Below the pieces are notes generated by a model. The model ran no database searches and was not told where the DNA came from. It was given only the letters and a program-made list of their open reading frames with translations. Below are positions 50,040 to 58,558 of a stretch of DNA of 64,000 bases, one piece after another; position 1 is the stretch's first letter, and the number at the start of each line of letters is the position of its first letter. The position numbers and the translations under genes were made by a program. The stretch is from Bradyrhizobium sp. DOA9 (GTDB taxonomy: Bacteria > Pseudomonadota > Alphaproteobacteria > Rhizobiales > Xanthobacteraceae): the NCBI RefSeq assembly GCF_000617845.2, contig NZ_DF820425.1, forward strand, positions 3,771,725 through 3,835,724, written 5' to 3'.

Positions 50040-51472
50040 GTGAGGCGCTCACCCAGCTCGAAGCGGACGTGCGCGCCGATCTCGCCAGGATCGCGCATCC
50101 CCACGCCGCCTGGCTCGAACCGAAGATCGGACCGGACGGCAACGCTGCGCTGGACGTTCTGATCGTCGGGGCCGGCCAGTCCGGCATTGCCATCGGCTTC
50201 GGCCTGATGCGCTCCCGCGTCAGCAGCATCCTGGTGATCGACAAGGCGGAGGAAGGCAAGGAGGGCCCGTGGCGGACCTATGCCCGCATGCCCACGTTGC
50301 GCAGCCCGAAGGATTATACGGGGCCGGACCTCGACATCCCGAGCTTGACTTACCAGTCCTGGCACGAAGCCCGCTTCGGCAAGGAGAGCTGGCAACAGCT
50401 CAGCCTGATCCTGCGTGAGCATTGGGCGGAATATCTGCTCTGGCTGCGACGGGCGATCGGTCTGCCGGTGGCCAATGGCTGCGAGCTGCTGGAGATTTCA
50501 CAAGGCCCCGACGGCCTGCTCGCCGCACGGGTGAAGCATGCGGCTGGTGCCGAGACGTTCTACGCTCGCAAGATCGTGCTGGCGACGGGGCAGGAGGGCA
50601 TGGGCGATTGGATGATTCCGGAGCAGCTGGCGCATCTGCCGGAAAGCTCAGTCGCGACTGTCGCCGACGACATCGATTTCGAACGCCTGCGCGGCAAGCG
50701 CGTCGCCGTGATCGGCGCCGGCGCGTCCGCTTTCGACAATGCTGCGACTGCGCTGGAGGCCGGTGCCGCTGAAGTGCACCTGCTGTGCCGCCGTGCGCAG
50801 ATCCAGTTGATCCAGCCCTATCGCTGGCTGACCTTCCGCGGCTTCCTGCGTCATCTCAGCGATCTCGACGATGCCTGGCGCTGGCGCTTCATGCGCAAGA
50901 TTCTCGAGATGCGCGAGGGATTTCCGCAGGCCACCTATGACCGCTGCGCGCGTCACGCCAACTTCACACTGCACGAAGGCGCGCCGGTCGAAGCCGCGCG
51001 CAAGACCGATAGCGGCATTGAACTCCAGACGCCGCGCGGCGCCATCACCGCCGATTTCGTCATCTGCGGGACCGGCATCGACATGGATTTTGCCGGCCGC
51101 GGCGAGCTCGCCAAATTCGCCGGCAACATCGCCACCTGGGCCGACCGCTACCAGCCGCCGAAGGACGAACGCAACGAACGCCTCGGCCGCTTTCCCTATC
51201 TCGCCGACGACTATGCCTTCACCGAACGCGTGCCGGGGCAGACGCCGTGGGTCTCCGACATCCATCTCTTCGCCATCGCCTCCACCATGAGCTTCGGTCC
51301 GTCAGGCTCGTCGATCAACGCGATGACGACCGCCGTGCCGAAGCTGGTCCACGGCCTGACGCGCGGGCTGTTTCGCGCCGACATCGAACGGCACTGGGCT
51401 TCGCTCAGCGCCTATGACGTGCCGCAGGCCGTGGTGACGCGTCAGGCGCGAGAAATGGGGGAATCGCTGTGA
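50036..51472 (+). CDS. FAD-dependent, flavin-containing-monooxygenase-like protein
   Basis: A 478-residue flavoprotein with two Rossmann motifs: VGAGQSGIAIGFGL for FAD near residue 45 and VIGAGASAFDNAA for NAD(P) near residue 226. Enzymes of this layout add oxygen to a ketone, amine or sulfide. The FxGxxxHxxxY/F motif of class B monooxygenases is not obvious, so it could be an oxidoreductase rather than a monooxygenase. It is coupled to the SDR, which could make its ketone substrate. Confidence 0.78.
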   Translation: MSEALTQLEADVRADLARIAHPHAAWLEPKIGPDGNAALDVLIVGAGQSGIAIGFGLMRSRVSSILVIDKAEEGKEGPWRTYARMPTLRSPKDYTGPDLDIPSLTYQSWHEARFGKESWQQLSLILREHWAEYLLWLRRAIGLPVANGCELLEISQGPDGLLAARVKHAAGAETFYARKIVLATGQEGMGDWMIPEQLAHLPESSVATVADDIDFERLRGKRVAVIGAGASAFDNAATALEAGAAEVHLLCRRAQIQLIQPYRWLTFRGFLRHLSDLDDAWRWRFMRKILEMREGFPQATYDRCARHANFTLHEGAPVEAARKTDSGIELQTPRGAITADFVICGTGIDMDFAGRGELAKFAGNIATWADRYQPPKDERNERLGRFPYLADDYAFTERVPGQTPWVSDIHLFAIASTMSFGPSGSSINAMTTAVPKLVHGLTRGLFRADIERHWASLSAYDVPQAVVTRQAREMGESL

Positions 51473-51487
51473 TCACCCATGCGAAGT

Positions 51488-51522
51488 CGCGACGTCGCGC
51501 CCCTCGAAATGTCCGATCGGAC
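51488..51522. promoter_or_regulatory. Two perfect 12-base palindromes ahead of the first importer operon
   Basis: CGCGACGTCGCG (51488-51499) and GTCCGATCGGAC (51511-51522) are each perfectly self-complementary, with centres 23 bases apart, in the 119-base gap before the binding-protein gene. They are candidate repressor sites; no regulator gene is adjacent. Confidence 0.55.
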
Positions 51523-51591
51523 TGGCGCGCAACTTGCTTCCTTCTGAACCTGCCTTGCTGGCGTTCTCGTTCGAAATTCAGGGAAAAACCA

Positions 51592-53211
51592 ATGCGTTTT
51601 GTGTCTTTCAGGCTGGCCTCGTCCGTCCTCGCCACCACCGCGCTGTTGCTCATCGCCGCCGCGCCGTCGCAGGCGCAAACCCGGGCCGAGACGCTGCGTT
51701 ATGTCACCGGCGCATCCGTCAACACGCTCGATCCGAACATTCCCGGCTCGACGCGCGAATCCTTCGCGCTGAGCATGAGCACCTACGACCGCTTGGTGGC
51801 GTTCGGCCGCAAGCAGCTCAATGGCAAATGGGTGTTCGACCTCGACACGATCACCGGCGAGCTCGCCGAATCCTACGACGTCAGTCCGGACGGCCTGAAG
51901 ATCACCTTTCGCCTGCGCAAGGATGCAAAGTTCCAGGACGGCTCGCCCGTCACCGCCGAGGACGTGAAGTGGTCGCTCGATCGCTGCGTCACCGCGCCGA
52001 TCCTCGGCAAGGCGCAGTTGCTGACGGGATCGTTGACGTCGGCCGATCAGTTCAAGGTGATCGATCCCCTCACCATCGAGGTGACGCTGCCAAAGCCCGA
52101 CAAGCTTGCGCTGCCTAATCTTGCCACCGTCTATCCCATGATCATCAACTCGAAAGTGGCAAAGGAGCATGCGACGGCTGACGATCCCTGGGCGACGGCC
52201 TGGCTGAAGGAGCACACCGCCGGCAGCGGCGCCTATGCGGTCGAGAGCTTCAAGCCCGGCGAGCAGGTGATCATCAAGCGCAACGAGAGCTGGAACCGCG
52301 GCTCGGCCAACAAGCCCGCGTTCTTCAAGCGCGTGATCGTGCAGTCGGTGCCGGAGCCGGCGACCCGCGCCAACCTCGTCGAGCGCGGCGATGCCGATCT
52401 CGTGCTCGATCTGCAGGCGAGCGACGTGCAGTCGCTGGAGGCCAAGGGCAAGCTCAAGGTGATCTCGACGCCGCAATACAACGCGGTCACCTATGTCTCG
52501 ATGAACAACCAGATCCCGCCCTTCGACAACGTCAATGTGCGCCGCGCCATCGCTTCCGCGCTGCCCTATGAGGACATGTTCAAGGCGGCCTTGTTCGGCC
52601 GCGGCGCGCCGCTGTTCGGCGCGACCTGGCCGGACGGCAAGCCGGCGAACGGCATCTATCCGTTCCAGCAGCCGGTGAAGATGGATCTCGACAAGGCCAG
52701 GGAGTACCTCAAGGCTGCAGGTCTGCCCGAAGGCTTCTCGACCACCTTCAGCTTCAATGTCGGCCAGGCCGCGACGGCCGAGCCGATGGCGGCCCTCGTC
52801 AAGGAATCGCTCGGCAAGATCGGCATCAAGGTCGACATCCAGAAGCTGCCGGACGCGCAGATGTCGACGCAGATCAACGAGAAGAAGCTGCCGTTCTTCA
52901 CCGAAGGCATCGTCGCCTGGCTGCCGTCGACGGACTATTTCTACCGCAACTTCTACACCGGCAATCAGCGCTGGAATTACTCTTCGATCAACAATCCGGA
53001 CCTTGCCGCGATTGCGCAGGAGGCACGCTTCGAGCCTGACAAGGCCAAGTACGAGGAAGCCGGCCGCAAGCTCAACGCGATGCATTTCGACCTGATGCCG
53101 CAGATCATGCTGTGGCAACCCAATCAGGACGCGGTGATGGCGCCGTCGATCGAAGGCTACACCTACGAGTTCCATCGCCAGGTGGATTATCGCGATGTCA
53201 GCCGCAAGTGA
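51592..53211 (+). CDS. Extracytoplasmic substrate-binding protein of a dipeptide-type ABC importer (importer 1)
   Basis: A 539-residue SBP family 5 (DppA/OppA/NikA-like) protein with a Sec signal (FRLASSVLATTALLLIAAAPSQAQ). TLRYVTGASVNTLDPN and FRLRKDAKFQDGSPVTAEDVKWS are signature blocks. These bind peptides, nickel complexes, opines or other amides. I start at the ATG at 51592, because the open frame back to 51469 runs through two palindromes and lacks a signal sequence. It heads a four-gene importer; likely cargo is the hydantoin-type compound degraded by the upstream genes. Confidence 0.92.
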   Translation: MRFVSFRLASSVLATTALLLIAAAPSQAQTRAETLRYVTGASVNTLDPNIPGSTRESFALSMSTYDRLVAFGRKQLNGKWVFDLDTITGELAESYDVSPDGLKITFRLRKDAKFQDGSPVTAEDVKWSLDRCVTAPILGKAQLLTGSLTSADQFKVIDPLTIEVTLPKPDKLALPNLATVYPMIINSKVAKEHATADDPWATAWLKEHTAGSGAYAVESFKPGEQVIIKRNESWNRGSANKPAFFKRVIVQSVPEPATRANLVERGDADLVLDLQASDVQSLEAKGKLKVISTPQYNAVTYVSMNNQIPPFDNVNVRRAIASALPYEDMFKAALFGRGAPLFGATWPDGKPANGIYPFQQPVKMDLDKAREYLKAAGLPEGFSTTFSFNVGQAATAEPMAALVKESLGKIGIKVDIQKLPDAQMSTQINEKKLPFFTEGIVAWLPSTDYFYRNFYTGNQRWNYSSINNPDLAAIAQEARFEPDKAKYEEAGRKLNAMHFDLMPQIMLWQPNQDAVMAPSIEGYTYEFHRQVDYRDVSRK

Positions 53212-53236
53212 CTTCAGCGGCCAGCAGGGACGCTGA

Positions 53237-54274
53237 ATGGTGAGGACCGGTCTCGGTGCAACGATGGTGCGGGCGGGCAGGCGGCTGTTGTCGTCGCTGC
53301 CGGCGCTGTTCGGTGTGCTGGTCTTCACCTTCCTGTTGATGCGCGTGCTGCCCGGCGACCCCGCGGTGTTCTTCGCCTCGGGGCCCAATGCCGGCAAGGA
53401 GGAGATCGAGCAGATCCGCAGGCAGATGGGGCTCGACAAATCCGTGCCGGAGCAGCTCGTGTTCTATCTCTCCGACATCGGCCACGGCAATCTCGGCCGC
53501 TCCATGATGACCGGGCAGCCGGTGCTGAAGGATTTGCGCGAGCGGTTGCCGGCCTCGCTCGAGCTCACCTTCACCGCCCTCCTGATCGCGCTGATCGCGG
53601 CGGTGCCGCTCGGCGTCATTGCGGCGCTGCGGCCGGGATCGATCATCGATCACGGCGTGCGGCTGTTCTGCGCCCTCGGCGTCTGCGTGCCGACCTTCGT
53701 CTCGGGCCTGCTCCTGATCTACGTCTTCTACTATCTGTTCGGGTTGGCCCCTGATCCGACCGGTCGGATCGACGTCTTCACCTCGCTGCCGCCGCAGCGC
53801 ACCGGCTTCTTGTCGATCGACTTCCTGCTCGCCGGCGACTTCGAGGGCTGGTGGGCGGCCTGCAGGCAATTGATCCTGCCGGCGGTCAGCATGGCGCTGT
53901 TCGTGATCGCGCCGCTGGCGCGGATCACCCGCGCCTCGATGCTGGTCTCGCTCGGCAGCGATTTCGTGCGCACCGCGCGCTCGGTCGGCTTGTCCTGGCG
54001 CAAGGTCGTCGTCACTTACGCGCTCCGCAACGCGATCCTGCCCGTCATCACCATTGCCGGCATCGTGTTTTCGACCATGCTGGGCGCCAACGTGCTGGTG
54101 GAGAAAGTGTTCTCCTGGCCGGGCGTTGCCTCCTATGCGCTCGATGCGCTGCTGTCGTCCGACTATGCGCCGGTGCAGGGCTTCGTGCTGCTGATGGCCA
54201 GCTTGTTCGTGCTGGTCAATCTCGTCGTGGACATCTGCTACGGCATCGCCGATCCCAGGGTGTCGATCGAATGA
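53237..54274 (+). CDS. ABC importer permease, DppB family (importer 1)
   Basis: A 345-residue inner-membrane permease. The N-terminal membrane segment, RVLPGDPAV, the C-terminal EAA loop (RTARSVGLSWRKVV) and six membrane segments fit the DppB/OppB type. It pairs with the DppC-type permease whose ATG overlaps its stop. Confidence 0.92.
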   Translation: MVRTGLGATMVRAGRRLLSSLPALFGVLVFTFLLMRVLPGDPAVFFASGPNAGKEEIEQIRRQMGLDKSVPEQLVFYLSDIGHGNLGRSMMTGQPVLKDLRERLPASLELTFTALLIALIAAVPLGVIAALRPGSIIDHGVRLFCALGVCVPTFVSGLLLIYVFYYLFGLAPDPTGRIDVFTSLPPQRTGFLSIDFLLAGDFEGWWAACRQLILPAVSMALFVIAPLARITRASMLVSLGSDFVRTARSVGLSWRKVVVTYALRNAILPVITIAGIVFSTMLGANVLVEKVFSWPGVASYALDALLSSDYAPVQGFVLLMASLFVLVNLVVDICYGIADPRVSIE

Positions 54275-55119
54275 CCAGCGCAACCCTTCGCCATTCGGTC
54301 TGGATCCTGCGCGGCAATCCGCTCACGGCGGTGGCCGCGGCCGGAGTGACGCTGTTCGTCCTGGTCGCGATCTTCGGTCCCTGGATCGTGCCTTATGATC
54401 CCGTGGTCTCCAATGTGTCGGAGGCGCTGCAGCCGCCGAGCGCCGCGCATCTCGCCGGCACCGACCAGCTCGGCCGCGACGTGTTCAGCCGTCTCATCAT
54501 CGCCGCACGGCTCGACCTTGCCATCGCGGTCACCGCGGTCGGCATCTCCTTCGTGATCGGCGCCGTCGTCGGCTCCTTCTGCGGCTACGCCGGCGGACGG
54601 CTCGATCGCGCCGTCGGCCGCTTCGTCGACGTGATGATGGCGTTTCCGCTGTTCGTGCTGGCGATGGCGATGGTCGCAGCGCTGGGCAACCGGATCGAGA
54701 ACATCGTGATCGCGACCGCGATCATCAATCTTCCGTTCTACATCCGCTTCGCGCGCGCCGAGGTCAACGTCCGCCGCAATGTCGGCTGGGTCGAGGCCGC
54801 GCGCGCCTGCGGCGAGAGCCATTTCTCGGTGGTGCTGCGCTTCCTGCTGCCGAACATCCTGCCGGCGATGGCGGTGCAGATCTCGCTCAATCTGGGCTGG
54901 GCCATTCTCAACGCCGCCGGCCTCTCCTTCATCGGCCTCGGCGTCAAGCCGCCGACGCCGGAGTGGGGCATCATGGTCGCGGAAGGGGCGCGCTTCATCT
55001 CGACCGGACGCTGGTGGCTGGTGGCCTTTCCGGGCCTTGCGCTGATGCTGGCGGTACTGTGCTTCAACCTTCTCGGCGACGGCATGCGGGACATTCTCGA
55101 TCCCCGGATGCGCACATGA
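54271..55119 (+). CDS. ABC importer permease, DppC family (importer 1)
   Basis: A 282-residue permease. GTDQLGRDVFSRL at the N-terminal side and the EAA loop VEAARACGESHFSVVLR are characteristic of DppC/OppC. ATG at 54271 overlaps the stop of the upstream permease, and its own stop overlaps the ATPase gene. Confidence 0.93.
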   Translation: MTSATLRHSVWILRGNPLTAVAAAGVTLFVLVAIFGPWIVPYDPVVSNVSEALQPPSAAHLAGTDQLGRDVFSRLIIAARLDLAIAVTAVGISFVIGAVVGSFCGYAGGRLDRAVGRFVDVMMAFPLFVLAMAMVAALGNRIENIVIATAIINLPFYIRFARAEVNVRRNVGWVEAARACGESHFSVVLRFLLPNILPAMAVQISLNLGWAILNAAGLSFIGLGVKPPTPEWGIMVAEGARFISTGRWWLVAFPGLALMLAVLCFNLLGDGMRDILDPRMRT

Positions 55120-56786
55120 GCGAGGAATTGCTCAGGATCGACGACCTCCACGTCGCGTTCTCGACGCGGCGGGGCATGGTCGAGGCCGTGCGCGGCGTGA
55201 CGCTCACGGTGAAGGCCGGCGAGATGCTCGGCCTCGTCGGCGAGAGCGGCTCGGGCAAGTCGGTCACCGGCTTTGCGACGACGCGGCTGCTCGATGCCGC
55301 CGGCCGCGTCACCGCCGGCAAGATCCTGTTCCGCGGGCAGGACGTCACCAAGCTCCGCGGCGATGACCTGCGGCAGCTGCAGGGCGCCGCGATGTCGATG
55401 ATCTTCCAGAATCCGCGGGCGGCGCTCAATCCGATCCGCGCCATCGGCCTGCAGATCGCGGACGCGATCCTGACCCACAAGCGCATCTCGAAAGAGGCCG
55501 CGCGTGCCGAGGCGCTGGACCTCTTGCGCGCCGTTCAGATCCGCGATCCCGAGGCGCGGATGAACGCCTATCCGCACGAGCTCTCCGGCGGCATGTGCCA
55601 GCGCGTCATGATCGCGATCGCGATCTCCTGCAATCCTGCGCTGTTGATCGCGGACGAGCCGACCACTGGCCTCGACGTCACCACGCAGAAGGTGGTGATG
55701 GATCTGCTGGCAGACATTGCCGCCGCGCGAGGCATGGCCACGATCCTGATCACGCACGACCTCGGCCTCGCGGCGCGCTATTGCCGCCGCATCGCCGTGA
55801 TGGAGCGCGGCCGCATCGTCGAGGAGGCGAGCCCCGGCATCCTTTTCAGCGCGCCGCAGCACGCCTATACGAGGCGCCTGGTTGCGGCATCGCCGACGGC
55901 GACGTCGCGGATCGAGGATCTCGTGACGGAGGAGGAGCGCGAGCGCTACGCACCTATCGTGAGCAAGTCCAGGCGGGAGCCAGCACACGGCACCCCGCCG
56001 CTGCTGGAAGTGCGTAAACTGGCAAAACGTTTCGATCAGGGTGCCGCCGCGGTGGCCGACTTCTCGATGACGATGGCGGGCGGCGAGAGCGTCGGGCTGG
56101 TCGGCGAATCCGGCTCCGGCAAGAGCACGACCTCGCGCATGATCTGCCGCCTGATCGATCCGAGCGAGGGCGACATCGTGTTCGACGGGCAATCGATCGG
56201 ACACGTGGCGGCGCGCGATTTCCACCGCTCGCCGTTGCGCAAAGACATCCAGATGGTCTTTCAGGACCCCAACGAGAGCCTCAACCCGCGCTTCTCGGCG
56301 TTCGATTGCATCGCCCATCCCTTGATGCGGCTGGGCGGCATGCGCGCGGGCGAAGGCTTGCGCAAACGGGTGGAAGAATGCGCCGAGCGGGTCGGACTGC
56401 CGCTCGATCTGTTGCCGCGGTTTCCGCATCAGCTCTCCGGCGGGCAGAAGGCCCGCGTCGGCATCGCCCGCGCCATCGCCTGCCGGCCGCGGCTGCTGGT
56501 GCTGGACGAGCCGACCGCCGCGCTCGACGTCTCGGTGCAGGCGGTGGTGCTGCAGCTGCTCGATCGCCTCCGGCGCGAGAACGATATTGCGCTGCTGTTC
56601 GTCAGCCACGATCTCAACGTCGTGCGCATGCTGTGCGAGCGGACCATCGTGCTGCGCAACGGCGGCATCGTGGAGCAGGGCGAGAGCCGGGCGCTGTTCG
56701 ATAATCCAAAGACCGACTACACGCGCAAATTGGTCGAGGCGATCCCGCATATCGAGACCGGGCCGATGCTGGCGGCCGCTCTGTGA
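55116..56786 (+). CDS. Fused double ATPase of the dipeptide-type importer (DppD-DppF fusion, importer 1)
   Basis: A 556-residue protein with two ATP-binding cassettes in tandem. Each has Walker A (GESGSGKS, twice), a signature (HELSGGMCQR in the first, HQLSGGQKAR in the second) and Walker B followed by Glu (LIADEPTTG, LVLDEPTAA). Normally DppD and DppF are separate; here a single gene supplies both domains to the permease pair. The ATG at 55116 overlaps the permease stop. Confidence 0.94.
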   Translation: MSEELLRIDDLHVAFSTRRGMVEAVRGVTLTVKAGEMLGLVGESGSGKSVTGFATTRLLDAAGRVTAGKILFRGQDVTKLRGDDLRQLQGAAMSMIFQNPRAALNPIRAIGLQIADAILTHKRISKEAARAEALDLLRAVQIRDPEARMNAYPHELSGGMCQRVMIAIAISCNPALLIADEPTTGLDVTTQKVVMDLLADIAAARGMATILITHDLGLAARYCRRIAVMERGRIVEEASPGILFSAPQHAYTRRLVAASPTATSRIEDLVTEEERERYAPIVSKSRREPAHGTPPLLEVRKLAKRFDQGAAAVADFSMTMAGGESVGLVGESGSGKSTTSRMICRLIDPSEGDIVFDGQSIGHVAARDFHRSPLRKDIQMVFQDPNESLNPRFSAFDCIAHPLMRLGGMRAGEGLRKRVEECAERVGLPLDLLPRFPHQLSGGQKARVGIARAIACRPRLLVLDEPTAALDVSVQAVVLQLLDRLRRENDIALLFVSHDLNVVRMLCERTIVLRNGGIVEQGESRALFDNPKTDYTRKLVEAIPHIETGPMLAAAL

Positions 56787-56848
56787 GCCCCGAACCCGCA
56801 TTGCTGGACCGCCAAAGGGTGAGATCCCGCTGGCGAAGCCGCATTTAG

Positions 56849-56873
56849 TGGCATACCATTTGCTTGCAAATGG
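56849..56873. promoter_or_regulatory. Perfect inverted repeat ahead of the second importer
   Basis: CCATTTGC-TT-GCAAATGG (56856-56873) is a perfect eight-base inverted repeat with two central bases, overlapped by TGGCATACCA (56849-56858), an imperfect palindrome. It lies 63 bases before the binding-protein start, a likely operator position. The dyads resemble GntR-type sites. Confidence 0.55.
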
Positions 56874-56936
56874 GTTCGGTTTCACTTGCCCTTTGCCAAT
56901 GAACAGCTGGCATCACGGCATTTCTGGGAGGACTTC

Positions 56937-58541
56937 ATGGATCGCAGGACGGTATTGAAGGGACTGGCTGGCGCGGGCAGCCTGGCATTGACGGGCGGCC
57001 TGTCGGCCCCGGCGATCGCCCAGGGTGCCGCGGCGCGCACCCTGCGTTTCGTGCCCCAGGCCAATCTCGCCAATTTCGACCCGATCTGGGGCACGCAATA
57101 TGTCGTGCGCAATGCCGCCGCGATGGTCTGGGACACGCTCTACGGCATCGATTCCTCGTTCCGGCCGCAGCGGCAGATGGTCGAGTCCGAGGAAGTGACC
57201 GACGACGGCACCACCTGGACGTTCAAGCTGCGGCCCGGCCTCAAGTTCCACGATGGCGAGCCGGTGCTCAGCAAGGACGTCGTGGCAAGCCTGACGCGCT
57301 GGTCGGCGCGCGATCCGATGGGCCTGATGATCAAGGCGCTGCAGCAGGAGCTCACGGCCGTCGACGACCGCACCTTCAAATGGGTGCTGAAGCAGCCCTT
57401 CCCGAAATTGCTCTACGCGCTCGGCAAGAACAATTCGCCTTGCAGCTTCATCATGCCGGAGCGCATCGCGCAGACCGATCCGTTCAAGCAGATTTCCGAA
57501 TATATCGGCTCCGGTCCGCTGAAGTTCGCCAAGAGCGAGTGGGTCCCCGGTGCGAAGGCCGTGTTCGAGAAATTCGCGGACTATTCACCGCGGCAGGAGA
57601 AGTCGTCGTGGCTGGCCGGGGGCAAGCAGGTGATGGTCGACCGCGTCGAATGGGTGATCATGCCGGATCCGGCAACGGCGGCGGCCGCGTTGCAGAACGG
57701 CGAGATCGACTGGTGGGAGAACCCGATCGCGGATCTCGTTCCGGTTCTGAAGAAGAACAAGAATATCAGCGTCGATATCGGCGATCCCCTCGGCAATATC
57801 GGCTCGTTCCGCATGAACTTCCTCTATCCGCCGTTCAACGACGTCAGGGCGCGGCGTGCGGTGCTGATGGCGCTCAGCCAGGAAGACTACATGCGCGCGA
57901 TCGTCGGCGACGACAATTCGCTGTGGAAGCCGCTGCCCGGCTACTTCACGCCGGATACGCCGCTCTACACTGAAGTCGGCGGCGAGATCCTGAAGGGCAA
58001 GCGCGATCTGGACGCCGCCAAGAAGCTGCTCGCCGAGAGCGGCTATTCCGGCCAGCCGGTGACGTGCCTCGTCGCGCAGGACCAGCCGATCACTAAGGCG
58101 ATGGGCGACGTCACCGCCGACCTTCTCAAGAAGCTCGGCATGAATGTCGACTTCGTCGCAACCGATTGGGGCACGGTCGGCTCCCGCCGCGCACAGAAGA
58201 CGCCCCCGGGACAGGGCGGCTGGAACATGTTCCACACCTGGCACGCAGGCGCGGATTGCGTCAATCCGGCTCCCTACACCGCCATTCGCGCCAACGGCGA
58301 CAAGGCCTGGTTCGGCTGGCCCACCAGCGAGGCCACCGAAAAGGAGGTCGCCTCCTGGTTCGAGGCCAAGAACATCGACGAGGAGAAGGCCGCCATGGGC
58401 CGCCTCAACAAGGCGGCGATCGATGACGTCGTCTACGCGCCGACCGGTTTCTTCCTGAGCTACACCGCGTGGCGCAAGAACGTCACCGGCGTTGCCAAGG
58501 GACCGCTGCCGTTCTTCTGGGGCGTGTCGAAGTCCGCATGA
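56937..58541 (+). CDS. Substrate-binding protein of a dipeptide-type ABC importer (importer 2)
   Basis: A 534-residue SBP family 5 protein with a Tat signal (DRRTVLKGLAGAGSLALTGG; cleavage near AIAQG). RFVPQANLANFDPIWG and FKLRPGLKFHDGEPV identify the family. A Tat leader suggests folding before export, unlike the Sec-type partner in importer 1. ATG at 56937 has GGAGG a few bases upstream. It heads a five-gene importer. Confidence 0.92.
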   Translation: MDRRTVLKGLAGAGSLALTGGLSAPAIAQGAAARTLRFVPQANLANFDPIWGTQYVVRNAAAMVWDTLYGIDSSFRPQRQMVESEEVTDDGTTWTFKLRPGLKFHDGEPVLSKDVVASLTRWSARDPMGLMIKALQQELTAVDDRTFKWVLKQPFPKLLYALGKNNSPCSFIMPERIAQTDPFKQISEYIGSGPLKFAKSEWVPGAKAVFEKFADYSPRQEKSSWLAGGKQVMVDRVEWVIMPDPATAAAALQNGEIDWWENPIADLVPVLKKNKNISVDIGDPLGNIGSFRMNFLYPPFNDVRARRAVLMALSQEDYMRAIVGDDNSLWKPLPGYFTPDTPLYTEVGGEILKGKRDLDAAKKLLAESGYSGQPVTCLVAQDQPITKAMGDVTADLLKKLGMNVDFVATDWGTVGSRRAQKTPPGQGGWNMFHTWHAGADCVNPAPYTAIRANGDKAWFGWPTSEATEKEVASWFEAKNIDEEKAAMGRLNKAAIDDVVYAPTGFFLSYTAWRKNVTGVAKGPLPFFWGVSKSA

Positions 58542-58558
58542 TCGTGCGCTGAGGCCAG

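Noticed and set aside
54738..56885. Reverse-strand open frame of 715 codons opposite the permease and fused ATPase
   Set aside because: Antisense artefact: the composition is low-complexity Arg/His/Ala/Asp and it covers two well-matched forward genes.
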